Shown here piece by piece: positions 8,288 to 17,627 of a stretch of DNA of 64,000 nt. This stretch comes from an uncultured Alistipes sp. GTDB lineage: Bacteria > Bacteroidota > Bacteroidia > Bacteroidales > Rikenellaceae. Where the stretch lies: assembly GCA_944326035.1 (NCBI GenBank), contig CALVCS010000010.1, positions 1 to 64,000 on the forward strand, read 5' to 3'. Position 1 is the first letter of the stretch. Each line of letters starts with the position of its first letter. A program made the translations under genes and the position numbers. The notes beneath the pieces were generated by a model, which saw only the letters and a list, made by a program, of their open reading frames with translations, had not been told where the DNA came from and did not search any database.

Positions 8288-10162
8288 ATGTACCGGAATC
8301 TGAGAGAATATATCGAACGATTGGAGCGAGAGGGCGAATTGTGTCGGGTGAAAACGTTGGTTTCGCCCGAAGAAGAGATCGCCGAATTGACGGACCGACA
8401 GGCGAAAAGTCCCGGCGGAGGGAAAGCGCTGCTGTTCGAGCAGACGGGAACCGACTTCCCGGTGGTGACCAACCTGATGGGGTCTGAACGTCGGGTCGCT
8501 TTGGCGTTGGGGGTCGACCGGCTCGATGCCTTGACGGAACGTATCGAGGGGTTGTTTGCCGCCCTGACCGCCCCGAAAACCTCCTGGGGCGATAAATTGC
8601 GGATGTTGCCGCTGTTGGAACAGATGTCGCGCTGGTTGCCGCGCGAGCGTTCGGGACGGGGCGCCTGCCAGGAGGTGATCTATCGGGGGGAGGAGGCCGA
8701 TTTGGGTCGTTTGCCGATTTTGAAATGTTGGCCGGCTGATGGTGGACGTTTCGTGACGTTGCCCTTGGTGGAAACCCGGGACCCGGAGACCGGCATACGG
8801 AATGTAGGGATGTATCGTATGCAGGTGTTCGGTCCTCGGACGACCGGCATGCACTGGCACCTACACAAAACGGGTGAGCGTCACTATCAGGCCTATGCCG
8901 CGCGGGGTGAACGGATGCCGGTGGCCGTCTGTCTGGGGGGCGATCCGGTCTATACCTATGCGGCGACGGCCCCGATGCCCGATAATCTGGATGAATATCT
9001 GCTGGCGGGCTTCTTGCGACGACGGCCGGTGGAGCTGGTGCGCTGTCTGACGCAGGAACTGCGTGTGCCGGCCGACTGTGATTTTGTGATCGAAGGGTAT
9101 GTCGATCCCTCCGAAGAGAAGGTGATCGAGGGTTCTTTCGGTGATCATACCGGGTTCTATTCTTTGGAGGATCGTTATCCGCTGTTTCATGTGACGGCCA
9201 TTACTCATCGTCGTGACGCCATTTATCCGGCAACGGTGGTGGGGGTACCTCCGCAGGAGGATTTTTATTTGGCGCGGGCGACCGAAAAAATCTTTCTGGC
9301 CCCGATCCGGGCGGCGCTCTTGCCGGAGGTGCAGGACCTGTGGATGCCTGCCGAAGGAGTGGCGCACAATCTGGCGGTGGTCTCCATCCGCACTCGTTAT
9401 CCGGGACAGGGGATCAAGGCGGCGCATTCGCTCTGGGGAGCCGGGCAGATGATGTTCAATAAATTTATGGTGGTGACCTCCTCGGCGATGCCCTCGCGAT
9501 CGGTGGAGGCGTTGCGTCAACGGGTCGTAAGAGCGCGGTGGCCAGACCATTTCGTGCTTTCGCGGGGGCCGCTGGATGTGCTCGATCATGCGGCGCCTCG
9601 TCTGGGATTCGGCGGAAAGCTGGCTCTCGATCTGACCGAGATCGATCCCGAATCGCCGCTGGAACCGCTGACGATGCCGGAATCGCTGACCTGGAACGGC
9701 CGTCGCGTGTCGATTCATCGTTCGTTGGCCGAACCGTGGCGAACGGTGTTGCTCGGGGTGTCGCGGGAGGCTTCGCTCGAGTCGCTTGGGGCAGTGTGGG
9801 AGCACAGCGGCATCACGGGGATTCGATTTGTCGTGTTGCTGGATGAAGCGGTGGATCGGGATTGTTTGTCGGATGTGGTGTGGTTGACCACCTCGAATGT
9901 CGATCCGTCGCGGGATATCGTGTTTCGAGCCGGTACACTGTGGCTGGATGCCCGTACGAAAGCGGGCGGCGTGAATGGGTTCGACCGACCGTGGCCCAAT
10001 GTGGTCACCTCGTCCGACGAGCTGATCCGGCAGGTAGACGAACGTTGGGACAGCTATGCGTTGGGCGATTTTCTCCCTTCGTCTTCAGAACGATATCGGC
10101 CGTTGGTGTCGGGAGCGGGAGCCGAATATGAACTTCCTGCCTCGAAAAGTGAGGTCGGCTGA
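8288..10162 (+). CDS. UbiD-family prenylated-FMN decarboxylase
   Basis: Member of the UbiD family, reversible (de)carboxylases that use prenylated FMN on aromatic or unsaturated acids. Family hallmarks are the N-terminal LREYIERLEREGEL start, the GMYRMQVF and TGMHWHLHK segments that bind metal, phosphate and flavin, and the EGYVDP...EGSFGDHTGFYS block near residues 268-290 containing the conserved acidic residues. At 624 residues it resembles the long form often annotated as menaquinone-biosynthesis decarboxylase in Bacteroidota. No UbiX-type flavin prenyltransferase and no men/mqn gene lies within the window, so its pathway is an inference. It sits between GH20 and GH43 on the same strand, 208 bases after GH20. 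The start at 8288 is supported by the family N-terminus. Confidence 0.9.
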   Translation: MYRNLREYIERLEREGELCRVKTLVSPEEEIAELTDRQAKSPGGGKALLFEQTGTDFPVVTNLMGSERRVALALGVDRLDALTERIEGLFAALTAPKTSWGDKLRMLPLLEQMSRWLPRERSGRGACQEVIYRGEEADLGRLPILKCWPADGGRFVTLPLVETRDPETGIRNVGMYRMQVFGPRTTGMHWHLHKTGERHYQAYAARGERMPVAVCLGGDPVYTYAATAPMPDNLDEYLLAGFLRRRPVELVRCLTQELRVPADCDFVIEGYVDPSEEKVIEGSFGDHTGFYSLEDRYPLFHVTAITHRRDAIYPATVVGVPPQEDFYLARATEKIFLAPIRAALLPEVQDLWMPAEGVAHNLAVVSIRTRYPGQGIKAAHSLWGAGQMMFNKFMVVTSSAMPSRSVEALRQRVVRARWPDHFVLSRGPLDVLDHAAPRLGFGGKLALDLTEIDPESPLEPLTMPESLTWNGRRVSIHRSLAEPWRTVLLGVSREASLESLGAVWEHSGITGIRFVVLLDEAVDRDCLSDVVWLTTSNVDPSRDIVFRAGTLWLDARTKAGGVNGFDRPWPNVVTSSDELIRQVDERWDSYALGDFLPSSSERYRPLVSGAGAEYELPASKSEVG

Positions 10163-10217
10163 GGAGAAAGGTCGGAAACGGCAAACCGGGTTCTTGGGAA
10201 AATTCAGCGATTTGTTG

Positions 10218-10225
10218 TATCTTTC
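10218..10225 (+). promoter_or_regulatory. -7-like element before the GH43 gene
   Basis: TATCTTTC differs from TAnnTTTG only in its last base and lies 34 bases before the chosen ATG at 10260, which supports that start over upstream ones inside the UbiD gene. Confidence 0.35.
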
Positions 10226-10259
10226 TCCATCCTTTGCCAACCCAAACAAGTCGGATACG

Positions 10260-11327
10260 ATGAACTTCTTTCGCTCACTTCCTGGCTGGAGAGCCTGGAT
10301 CGGTGGTTTGTTGCTCCTTGGAATCGGGACCGTACAGGCCCAGCGTCCGTCCATCCAACAGCCCACCTATACCAATCCGTTGCGGATGGAGGATGGCTCG
10401 TTGATTCGGGTAGCGGATCCCTTTGTTTTTCGTTATGACAGCCTCTACTATCTGACCGGAACGACCCGTCAGAACAGCGGATTCGACTGCTATTCTTCGC
10501 CCGATCTGGTTCATTGGACGTTTCGGGGCGCAGCCTATACCAAGCCCGAAGGTCATCCCGGAACAGCCGGCTTCTGGGCGCCGGAGGTGTTTGTGTATCA
10601 CGGGAGGTTCTACCTGACGTACAGCTCGTACAATCCGAAGACACGGGTGATGCTGACCTCTTTGGCCGTGGCAGATCGTCCGGAAGGACCCTATCGGGAC
10701 CTTTACTCTCCGTGGTTCGATTTCGGCTATTCGGCCATCGACTGTCACATCTTTCAGGATGACGACCCGGAAGGATCGTTGTATCTCTATTTCAGTCGGA
10801 ATACCTCCCGTCCCGGGTTGTCGATCGGTCAAAATTACGTGGTGAGACTCAAATCCGATCTCTCCGGCACGATCGGGGCTCCCGAAGTGGCTGTCGAGGC
10901 CGATCAGCCGTGGGAACAGGTGAACTGGACGGAAAATCGAGCCAATGAAGGGGCTTTTGTCTTCAAATACAACGGAAAATATTACATGACCTACTCGGCG
11001 AATAACACCGGCTATGAACACTATGGGGTCGGGTATGCCGTGGCCGACGATCCAATGGGCCCCTGGGTGAAGGCCGAAGAGAATCCCATCCTCACGACCG
11101 ATCTGAGCCGGGGTGTCTCCTCTCCGGGGCACAACTCCATCGTCTTTTCGCCCGACAGCACCGAACGTTTTATCGTGTACCATCGCCATGCCGATCCTCA
11201 GGCTCCGAAACCGTCCTTCGATCGGGTGGTGTGCATCGATCGGCTGGTGATCGATCCGGACGGACGGTTGCGGGTCGTGGGACCGACTTCGACGCCCCAA
11301 CCCTGGCCCTCGGGAGCGGGCAAGTAG
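10260..11327 (+). CDS. secreted GH43-type glycoside hydrolase
   Basis: Five-bladed beta-propeller enzyme of the arabinofuranosidase/xylosidase family. Start set at ATG 10260, because the frame extends upstream into the UbiD gene without family sequence and this ATG begins a good signal peptide (basic RSLPGWR, hydrophobic 13-24, cleavage near VQA-QR, residue 27). The three GH43 catalytic acids can be placed: Asp53 in VADPFVF (base), Asp161 in SAIDCHIF (pKa modulator) and Glu230 in NEGAFVF (acid). At 355 residues it is a single-domain member without a carbohydrate-binding module. The neighbouring GH106 gene suggests pectin or other plant polysaccharide side chains, but GH43 spans many specificities and the exact substrate is open. 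Confidence 0.92.
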   Translation: MNFFRSLPGWRAWIGGLLLLGIGTVQAQRPSIQQPTYTNPLRMEDGSLIRVADPFVFRYDSLYYLTGTTRQNSGFDCYSSPDLVHWTFRGAAYTKPEGHPGTAGFWAPEVFVYHGRFYLTYSSYNPKTRVMLTSLAVADRPEGPYRDLYSPWFDFGYSAIDCHIFQDDDPEGSLYLYFSRNTSRPGLSIGQNYVVRLKSDLSGTIGAPEVAVEADQPWEQVNWTENRANEGAFVFKYNGKYYMTYSANNTGYEHYGVGYAVADDPMGPWVKAEENPILTTDLSRGVSSPGHNSIVFSPDSTERFIVYHRHADPQAPKPSFDRVVCIDRLVIDPDGRLRVVGPTSTPQPWPSGAGK

Positions 11328-11402
11328 ACGGAAGGAGAAAACCGGGAAGGCGGCCTTTGATCAGAATAAACCGGGAAGAAAACCTTTAAATTACATACTT
11401 AA

Positions 11403-14400
11403 ATGAAAACCAAGAAAAATTTACGAAAACTGGCGTGGATGGGGGTTTGTTCTGCGCTGTGGGTGGCCTGTTCGTCGGGGCCGACCGCAGTCAATCGGGA
11501 AGCCTTGCAACAGGGCTTCGAAACCCCACCCGATTCGATCCAAACCAGCGTGTACTGGTACTGGTTGTCGAACAATGTCTCCAAGGAGGGCGTTATCAAG
11601 GATTTGCAATCCATGAAAAAGGCCGGCATCAATCGCGCGTTTATCGGAAATATCGGTTTGAACGATGTGCCTTATGGCGATGTGCCGATGCTTTCCGAGG
11701 CGTGGTGGGAGGTGTTGCATACGGCCCTGAAAACGGCTTCGGACCTCGATATCGAGATCGGGATTTTCAACTCTCCGGGATGGAGCCAATCGGGGGGGCC
11801 CTGGGTGAAAGCCTCCCAGGCCATGCGCTATCTCAATAGCTCGGAGTTGAGGGTACAGGGCCCGATGAAGCTGCATCGTCAGCTGGAACGTCCGGCCCCA
11901 GAGTTCCAGCCGGTGAAGGTCATCGCCTACCCGGCACCGAAGAGTGATTTGGTCCGCTTGACCGCGGAACAGGGCGGAACCTTGACGGCCAGCGGACTGT
12001 CGGGTACGGACGTGTTGTGGGACAACGATACAACGACCACGGTGACGTTGCCGGCCGGGCGAGAGGTGACCTTCGAGATGACCGCTCCCGGAGGGTTTAC
12101 GGCCCGATCGCTGGTTTTGCAGCCAGTCGGATCGAAGATCGTGGCTACCGGGCGCTTGCAGACGGTGGAGGGAGATTCGTGCCGTACGCTCTCCGAGTTC
12201 AGCGTCTATCGTCCCAATGTGATGTTGACCGTAGGTTTCGATATCGATGCGCCGGTGGTGGTGACCTTCCCGGCGACGACAGCCGACCGTTTCCGCTTGA
12301 CACTGACCAGCGAACGGGAAGGTGCCCGATTGGCGGAAGTGGAGTTACGGACGGCGCCTCGGGTGGAATTTTTTAGCGAAAAGAGCCTGGGCAAGATGTT
12401 CCCCGAACCGTTGCCCTACTGGAAAGAGTATCAGTGGCCGGTGGCGGCCGAGGTAAATGATCCGGCGGTGGTGATCGATCCGACGAAGGTGGTCGACCTG
12501 ACGGCGGCCGTGTCGGAGGATGGAACCCTCGATTGGGAGGTGCCTGCCGGGGAGTGGGTCATTCTCTATACGGGGATGACGCCGACCGGAACGACCAATA
12601 GCCCCGCTTCGCCCGAAGCGACCGGCTATGAAGTGGATAAGATGAGCGCCCAGCATACACGAGCCCATTTCGAGGGACATATCGGCGAAATTCTGCGTCG
12701 GATTCCGGCGGAGGATCGTCGGACGTTCAAGGTCGTGGTGCAGGATAGTTATGAGACCGGCGGACAGAACTTTACGGATGGTTTCCTGGAAGAGTTCCAG
12801 CAGCGTTACGGGTACGACCCTCTGCCCTATCTGCCCGTCTATCAAGGGTATGTTGTGGGTTCGCAACGGGCTTCGGATCGCTTCCTGTGGGATGTGCGCC
12901 GCATGGTGGCCGATAAGGTCGCTTACGATTATGTGGGCGGCTTGCGGGAGGTGAGTCACGAAAATGGTTTGACCACCTGGCTCGAAAATTATGGACACTG
13001 GGGCTTTCCCGGCGAATTCCTGATGTATGGAGGCCAGTCGGACGAGATCGGTGGGGAGTTTTGGGCCGAAGGCGATCTGGGAAATATCGAAAACCGGGCG
13101 GCGATTTCCTGCGGACATATCTATGGGAAAAATCGTATTTGGGCCGAATCGTTCACCTCTTCGGGAGAACCTTTCCGGCGTCATCCGGCGATGTTCAAAC
13201 ATCGGGGCGACCGCTTTGCCGCCGAAGGGATCAACGCTTCGCTGCTGCATGTCTATATTACCCAACCGTACGATACCCTGCCGGGCATCAATGCCTGGTT
13301 CGGCGTCGAACTCAACCGTAACAATACGTGGTTCAGTCAGATGGATCTGTTTACGGACTATCTGAAACGGACCAACTTCATGTTGCAGCAGGGGCTGAAT
13401 GTGGCCGATGTGGCCTACTTTATCGGGGAGGACGCCCCGAAAATGACGGGCATTACCGAACCGGCTCTGCCCGAGGGTTATCAGTTTGACTACATCAATG
13501 CCGAAGTGATCGAAAAAACGCTGCATGTCAAGGATGGTTGGTTGACACTCCCCCATGGTACGCAATATCGTCTGTTGGTATTGCCTCCGTTGAAGAGCAT
13601 GCGTCCGGAGTTGTTGCGCAAGATCAAAAAGCTGGTGGCTGACGGAGCTGTGGTGTTGGGTCCGGCCCCCGAATATTCTCCCAGTTTGCAGAACCAGCCA
13701 CAGGCCGATGAACAGGTGCGGGCGATGGCGGCTGAACTGTGGGGCGATGCCGATGGCGTTCGGGTCAAGAAGCATGCCTATGGTCGGGGGATGATCCTGT
13801 GCGGGATGACGATGGAAGAGGCGTTGGCTGAGATCAATTGCCTGCCCGACTGTGCATGGCCGGCCGGCGTGCCGTTGATGTACGGACACCGTACCTTGGG
13901 CAATCAACAGATCTATTACGTGACGAACCAGAGCGATCAGCCCCAAACCGTCTCGCCGAAATTCCGGGTGACGGGGCTTCAGCCGGAGTTATGGTTGCCG
14001 ACGACCGGTGCCGTACGCGATCTGACGGCCTTTACGCAGGGAGATCGGACGACCGAGGTGCCGTTGGAGCTGGCTCCCTATGAGAGTGTGTTTGTGGTCT
14101 TCAGTCGACCGACGACCTCGTCGCCTGGCGGGGACGTTACCCGCAACTTCCCGACCCCGCAACTGCTTGCAACGGTACAAGGTCCCTGGCGAGTACAGTT
14201 CGATTCGGCCATGCGTGGGCCGGTGGCGGAGGTGGTGATGGATTCGCTGCAACCGTGGAATGAAAGTGCTAATGATTCGGTGAAGTATTTCTCCGGAACG
14301 GCCTATTATCGTACGACGATCAATCTGCCGGAAAAACCGGCCGGAAAGACAATCATCCTCGATTTAGGGGCGGTCGACATGATGGCCAAAGTGCGGATTA

Positions 14401-14645
14401 ATGGCACGGAGGTCGGAGGTGTCTGGACCCCGCCGTATGTGTTGGAGGTGACGGACCAGCTGCAACCCGGGGAGAATCAGCTCGAAGTGGAGGTGGTAAA
14501 TACGTGGGTCAACCGTCTGATCGGCGACAGCCGCCTGCCTGAAAGTCAGCGGAGAACCTGGACGGTGCATAATCCCTATACGCCGGAGTCGCCGTTGCAG
14601 ACCTCGGGTTTGCTCGGCCCGGTGCGGCTCGAATGGGTCGACTGA
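11403..14645 (+). CDS. GH106-type alpha-L-rhamnosidase, lipoprotein
   Basis: A 1080-residue protein with lipobox VAC and Cys23, so exported and lipid-anchored. The N-terminal segment SVYWYWLSNNVSKEGVIKDL with KKAGINRAFIGNIG is characteristic of the GH106 rhamnosidase-like family, which removes terminal alpha-L-rhamnose from pectin (rhamnogalacturonan) and related glycans. Conserved acidic segments in the barrel include VVQDSYETGG near residue 450 and RIWAESFTSSGEPF near 580; I cannot assign acid and base residues from sequence alone. The C-terminus (about 940-1080) is a GH2-like galactose-binding fold with GAVDMMAKVRINGTEVGGVW and a closing LLGPVRLEWVD strand. It follows GH43 after 75 bases and ends at a strong hairpin, so the two may be co-transcribed. 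No SusC/SusD pair is in the window, so this is not a complete polysaccharide utilisation locus. Confidence 0.9.
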   Translation: MKTKKNLRKLAWMGVCSALWVACSSGPTAVNREALQQGFETPPDSIQTSVYWYWLSNNVSKEGVIKDLQSMKKAGINRAFIGNIGLNDVPYGDVPMLSEAWWEVLHTALKTASDLDIEIGIFNSPGWSQSGGPWVKASQAMRYLNSSELRVQGPMKLHRQLERPAPEFQPVKVIAYPAPKSDLVRLTAEQGGTLTASGLSGTDVLWDNDTTTTVTLPAGREVTFEMTAPGGFTARSLVLQPVGSKIVATGRLQTVEGDSCRTLSEFSVYRPNVMLTVGFDIDAPVVVTFPATTADRFRLTLTSEREGARLAEVELRTAPRVEFFSEKSLGKMFPEPLPYWKEYQWPVAAEVNDPAVVIDPTKVVDLTAAVSEDGTLDWEVPAGEWVILYTGMTPTGTTNSPASPEATGYEVDKMSAQHTRAHFEGHIGEILRRIPAEDRRTFKVVVQDSYETGGQNFTDGFLEEFQQRYGYDPLPYLPVYQGYVVGSQRASDRFLWDVRRMVADKVAYDYVGGLREVSHENGLTTWLENYGHWGFPGEFLMYGGQSDEIGGEFWAEGDLGNIENRAAISCGHIYGKNRIWAESFTSSGEPFRRHPAMFKHRGDRFAAEGINASLLHVYITQPYDTLPGINAWFGVELNRNNTWFSQMDLFTDYLKRTNFMLQQGLNVADVAYFIGEDAPKMTGITEPALPEGYQFDYINAEVIEKTLHVKDGWLTLPHGTQYRLLVLPPLKSMRPELLRKIKKLVADGAVVLGPAPEYSPSLQNQPQADEQVRAMAAELWGDADGVRVKKHAYGRGMILCGMTMEEALAEINCLPDCAWPAGVPLMYGHRTLGNQQIYYVTNQSDQPQTVSPKFRVTGLQPELWLPTTGAVRDLTAFTQGDRTTEVPLELAPYESVFVVFSRPTTSSPGGDVTRNFPTPQLLATVQGPWRVQFDSAMRGPVAEVVMDSLQPWNESANDSVKYFSGTAYYRTTINLPEKPAGKTIILDLGAVDMMAKVRINGTEVGGVWTPPYVLEVTDQLQPGENQLEVEVVNTWVNRLIGDSRLPESQRRTWTVHNPYTPESPLQTSGLLGPVRLEWVD

Positions 14646-14666
14646 GCAGAGGCTCGGATGAGATAG

Positions 14667-14704
14667 AAACAGGATGTCGGTTTTTTGCCGGCATCCTGTT
14701 TTTT
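14667..14704 (+). terminator. terminator of the GH106 gene
   Basis: AAACAGGATGTCGG (14667-14680) pairs with CCGGCATCCTGTTT (14688-14701), one mismatch, followed by a T run. It begins 22 bases after the stop codon. Confidence 0.9.
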
Positions 14705-15025
14705 GCAGAGGAGCGGGAGCCCTGCTTGGATCGTGCTTGCGCGAGGAGAAAGACTGTCTCTTGTCGGAGCCGGTAGGTTCGGGGGCAAAAGCGCGTCGGG
14801 AGGAGACACTGTCTCCCCATCGTCACCTCACTATGCTCACACTGTTTCCCCTCCATGTGCTCACCGTACTCCTACTATATCCCCATCGAGTCCTCCGCCA
14901 TGCGCAAACGAGGGTAAACGTGGCGTACACAGAGGATAAACCGGAAATGGACAGGGGGGCTAACCGGGAGTCTGTGGGGAGAAGGCGTCTCGCTGTACGG
15001 GAGAGAGAACGGGCGAAGGAGAGAA
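14705..15025. other. intergenic stretch, non-coding apart from a repeat
   Basis: Lies between two converging terminators. I see no gene here; the only structure is a degenerate 33-base tandem repeat (14806-14904, listed separately). Open frames crossing it have no recognisable family sequence. Confidence 0.6.
14806..14904. repeat. degenerate 33-base tandem repeat, three units
   Basis: Units begin at 14806, 14839 and 14872. The first two agree at about 23 of 33 positions (ACACTGTnTCCCC at the start, CTCAC in the middle, CTC at the end); the third keeps CTATnTCCCCATCGnGTC. The spacing is regular although the copies have diverged. Confidence 0.6.
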
Positions 15026-15058
15026 TAAAAAAGAGGGACTTTTATAAAAAGTCCCTCT
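15026..15058 (-). terminator. terminator of the EF-G2-like gene
   Basis: AGAGGGACTTTT and its complement form a stem at about 15032-15058; on the minus strand the stem is followed by a run of U. It lies 24 bases after the stop at 15082. Confidence 0.9.
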
Positions 15059-15081
15059 GGGAAGTGAAGATGGGGGTTGAA

Positions 15082-17238
15082 CTATTCGTCTTTGTCGACG
15101 TCGGCGTACGCTTTCAGGAGCTTTTCCTGGACATCCGCCGGTACCTGTTCATAGGAGCTGAAACGCATGGAATAGGTGGCGCGTCCGGCGGTCAATGAGC
15201 TCAGGGCGGTGGAGTAACGGTACATTTCGGCCAGCGGCACCCGGGCCGTCAGCTTTTCGAAGCCTTTTTCGCTGCTCATCCCCTCGATCATGGCACGGCG
15301 GTTCTGCAAGTCGCTCATGACGTCCCCCATGCGATCCGACGGCACCAATACTTCTACCGTATAGATCGGTTCCATGATCTTCGGACCGGCCTTCTTGAAG
15401 GCTTCTTTAAAGGCATTGCGGCCTGCCAGCTTGAACGACAATTCGTTGGAGTCAACCGGGTGCATCTTCCCGTCGTACACGACGACGCGGATATCGCGCG
15501 CATACGAACCGGTCAGCGGTCCCTGCTCCATCTTTTCCATGATTCCTTTCAGAATCGCCGGCAGGAAACGGGCATCGATCGCCCCGCCGACAATGGCGCT
15601 GTAAAATACCAATTTGCCGCCCCATTCCAGATCGATCTCTTCTTTGCTCTTGATGTTCAGGTTCAGTTCCTTGCCGTCGATCTTGAATTTGGTCGGGTCA
15701 GGCATCCCTTCCACATAGGGTTCAATCACCAGCCAAACCTCCCCGAACTGACCGGCCCCTCCCGACTGTTTCTTGTGACGATAGTCGGCGGCAGCCACTT
15801 TGGTGATGGTTTCCCGGTAGGGAATGCGCGGAGCCGAATACTCCACTTCCATCTTGTTGGCGTTGGCCAGCTGCCATTTCAGAATGTTGAGGTGATGTTC
15901 ACCTTGCCCCTGAACGATGGTTTGTTTGAGCTCCTTGGAGTATTGAACCAGGATAGTCGGGTCTTCGAAGTTGGCTCGGTTGAGCAGTTCGCCCAGTTTC
16001 TCTTCTTCGCCCGTTTTGGTCGATTTGACGGCGGCCCGATAACGCGGGTCGGGGAACTGGATGGGTTCGATCTCGATGTTCGAACCGGGAGCCGACAAGG
16101 TTTGATTGGTGCGTGTTCCTTTCAGTTTGACGGTACAACCGATGTCGCCGGCCATCATTTCAGACACCTTGATCCGGTTCTTGCCCGCTACGGCGAACAG
16201 TTGAGCGATTTTCTCCTTATTGCCGGTTTTGGAGTTGATCAACTCCATCCCTTCGGATACTTTCCCGGAGATCACCCGGAAATAGCTCACTTCGCCCAGA
16301 TGGGGTTCCATGGCGCTCTTGAAGATAAACAGCGACGTGGGGGCCGAACTGTCGGCCGCGATTTCACGTCCGTCCACCGTCAGGAATTTGGGCGCTTTGA
16401 GCGGACCCGGAGCGACGTTGATGATGAACTCCATGAGGCGTTTGGTCCCGATGTCGCGTTTGCCCGAAGCGCAGAAGACCGGAATCAGGTCGCGTTTGGA
16501 CAACCCGATTTTCAGGCCTGAACGCAATTCGTCCTGGGTAAGCACCCCTTTGTCGAAGTAGAGCTCCATGAGGGCTTCGTCGTTTTCGGCCGCAGCTTCG
16601 GTCAGGATGCGGTTGAGTTCCGTGGCCCGTTCCATCTCCGAGGCGGGGATTTCCAGCTCTTCCCGAATGCCGGTATCGCCTTTGAATTTATACATCTTCA
16701 TCAACAGCACGTCGATGAAGGCGTCGAAACCGGGTCCCGGATTGACCGGATACTGGACGATCACGGGAGGGGCCTGTGAGGAGGCGACCAGCGATTCGAT
16801 GGTCGATTCCCAGGAGGCCTTTTCGTGGTCGAGCTGATTGACCACCGCGATGATGGGTTTTTCATGAGCGCGGGCGTAACGTGCCTGGATTTCGGTTCCC
16901 ACCTCGAACCCGTTTTGGGCGTTGAGGACCATGACCCCTACGTCAGCCACCTTGAACGACGAGAACAGGGCCCCACAGAAGTCATCCGAACCCGGGGTGT
17001 CGATGATATTGAGTTTGTAGCCGTTAAATTCGGAAAACAGCAACGAAGAGTAGATCGACCGTTTGTAGATATGTTCGATGTCGGTGTAGTCCGAGACGGT
17101 GTTATCGGTTTCCACGCTTCCTCGGCGGTCGATGACTTTACCTTCGAAGGCCATCGCCTCGGCCAGGGTAGTCTTGCCCGAGCCTGAGGCGCCGAGTAGG
17201 ACTACGTTTTTGATCTCATTGGTGGGATAGGTTTTCAT
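15082..17238 (-). CDS. EF-G paralogue, EF-G2 type, with altered GTPase motifs
   Basis: A translation-factor GTPase with the five-domain EF-G plan in about 718 residues. The ATG at 17238 (MKTYPTNEIKNVVLLG) is preferred over an upstream ATG, since the family sequence starts there. G1 is intact (GASGSGKT, residues 16-23). Other signatures differ from housekeeping EF-G: the switch I RGIT is RSIY (60-63), the switch II DTPGH is DTPGS (Ser84 in place of the catalytic His), and G4 is NQLD (134-137). It resembles the Bacteroides EF-G2 paralogue, reported to promote translocation without GTP hydrolysis and to matter for gut colonisation. That this copy is likewise hydrolysis-deficient is inferred from the His and Thr losses. 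The domain IV segment (YRHKKQSGGAGQFGEVW) that enters the ribosomal A site is conserved. Single gene with its own terminator. Confidence 0.9.
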   Translation of the reverse strand: MKTYPTNEIKNVVLLGASGSGKTTLAEAMAFEGKVIDRRGSVETDNTVSDYTDIEHIYKRSIYSSLLFSEFNGYKLNIIDTPGSDDFCGALFSSFKVADVGVMVLNAQNGFEVGTEIQARYARAHEKPIIAVVNQLDHEKASWESTIESLVASSQAPPVIVQYPVNPGPGFDAFIDVLLMKMYKFKGDTGIREELEIPASEMERATELNRILTEAAAENDEALMELYFDKGVLTQDELRSGLKIGLSKRDLIPVFCASGKRDIGTKRLMEFIINVAPGPLKAPKFLTVDGREIAADSSAPTSLFIFKSAMEPHLGEVSYFRVISGKVSEGMELINSKTGNKEKIAQLFAVAGKNRIKVSEMMAGDIGCTVKLKGTRTNQTLSAPGSNIEIEPIQFPDPRYRAAVKSTKTGEEEKLGELLNRANFEDPTILVQYSKELKQTIVQGQGEHHLNILKWQLANANKMEVEYSAPRIPYRETITKVAAADYRHKKQSGGAGQFGEVWLVIEPYVEGMPDPTKFKIDGKELNLNIKSKEEIDLEWGGKLVFYSAIVGGAIDARFLPAILKGIMEKMEQGPLTGSYARDIRVVVYDGKMHPVDSNELSFKLAGRNAFKEAFKKAGPKIMEPIYTVEVLVPSDRMGDVMSDLQNRRAMIEGMSSEKGFEKLTARVPLAEMYRYSTALSSLTAGRATYSMRFSSYEQVPADVQEKLLKAYADVDKDE

Positions 17239-17627
17239 GAGGTTATAGGTTTTAGGTTTTGAAGAGTTAGGTTGCATTTGGCCCGGGTCGGGAGCGTTCT
17301 CTTTTCAGAAAAGAGCGTCCACGGGTCCGGGGCAAAGGTTTTGTAATATAGGAATTTTTCGGGGGAATCACAATCTTTTGGGGGCTTTTCTTTCCGCGAA
17401 AGGCGTTCAGGGCGATCGGAGGGCGTTGAGATTTGGGGAAGCGTTCGCTTTTTAGGGTCATCTTCCCGCCGGAGGATCCTAAAAAATAGTTATCTTTAGC
17501 GAGGTAGCGGTCGGAATTGTGTGAAGGAGAGTCGGCCGGTAAGCACGAAAAGCGTTTGGTATTCGGTTCTGGAGTGATTTTTGTAGCCAGATCGGATACC
17601 TATTAATAACTGTTAAAATTTGCGGTC
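17239..17627. other. divergent intergenic region between the EF-G2-like gene and ytxH
   Basis: No gene is seen. It must hold the promoters of both divergent genes. A -7-like TATCTTTA on the plus strand (17491-17498) is a candidate for the ytxH side. I could not fix a convincing promoter for the minus-strand gene. Confidence 0.5.
17491..17498 (+). promoter_or_regulatory. -7-like element upstream of ytxH
   Basis: TATCTTTA, one base off TAnnTTTG, 130 bases before the ytxH ATG. No clear -33 box. Confidence 0.3.

Noticed and set aside
10056..10259. Upstream extension of the GH43 frame
   Set aside because: It overlaps the end of the UbiD gene and would bury the signal peptide.
14806..14904. CRISPR array
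   Set aside because: Units are too diverged, contiguous without spacers, and no cas gene is present. The other repeat arrays fail for the same reasons.
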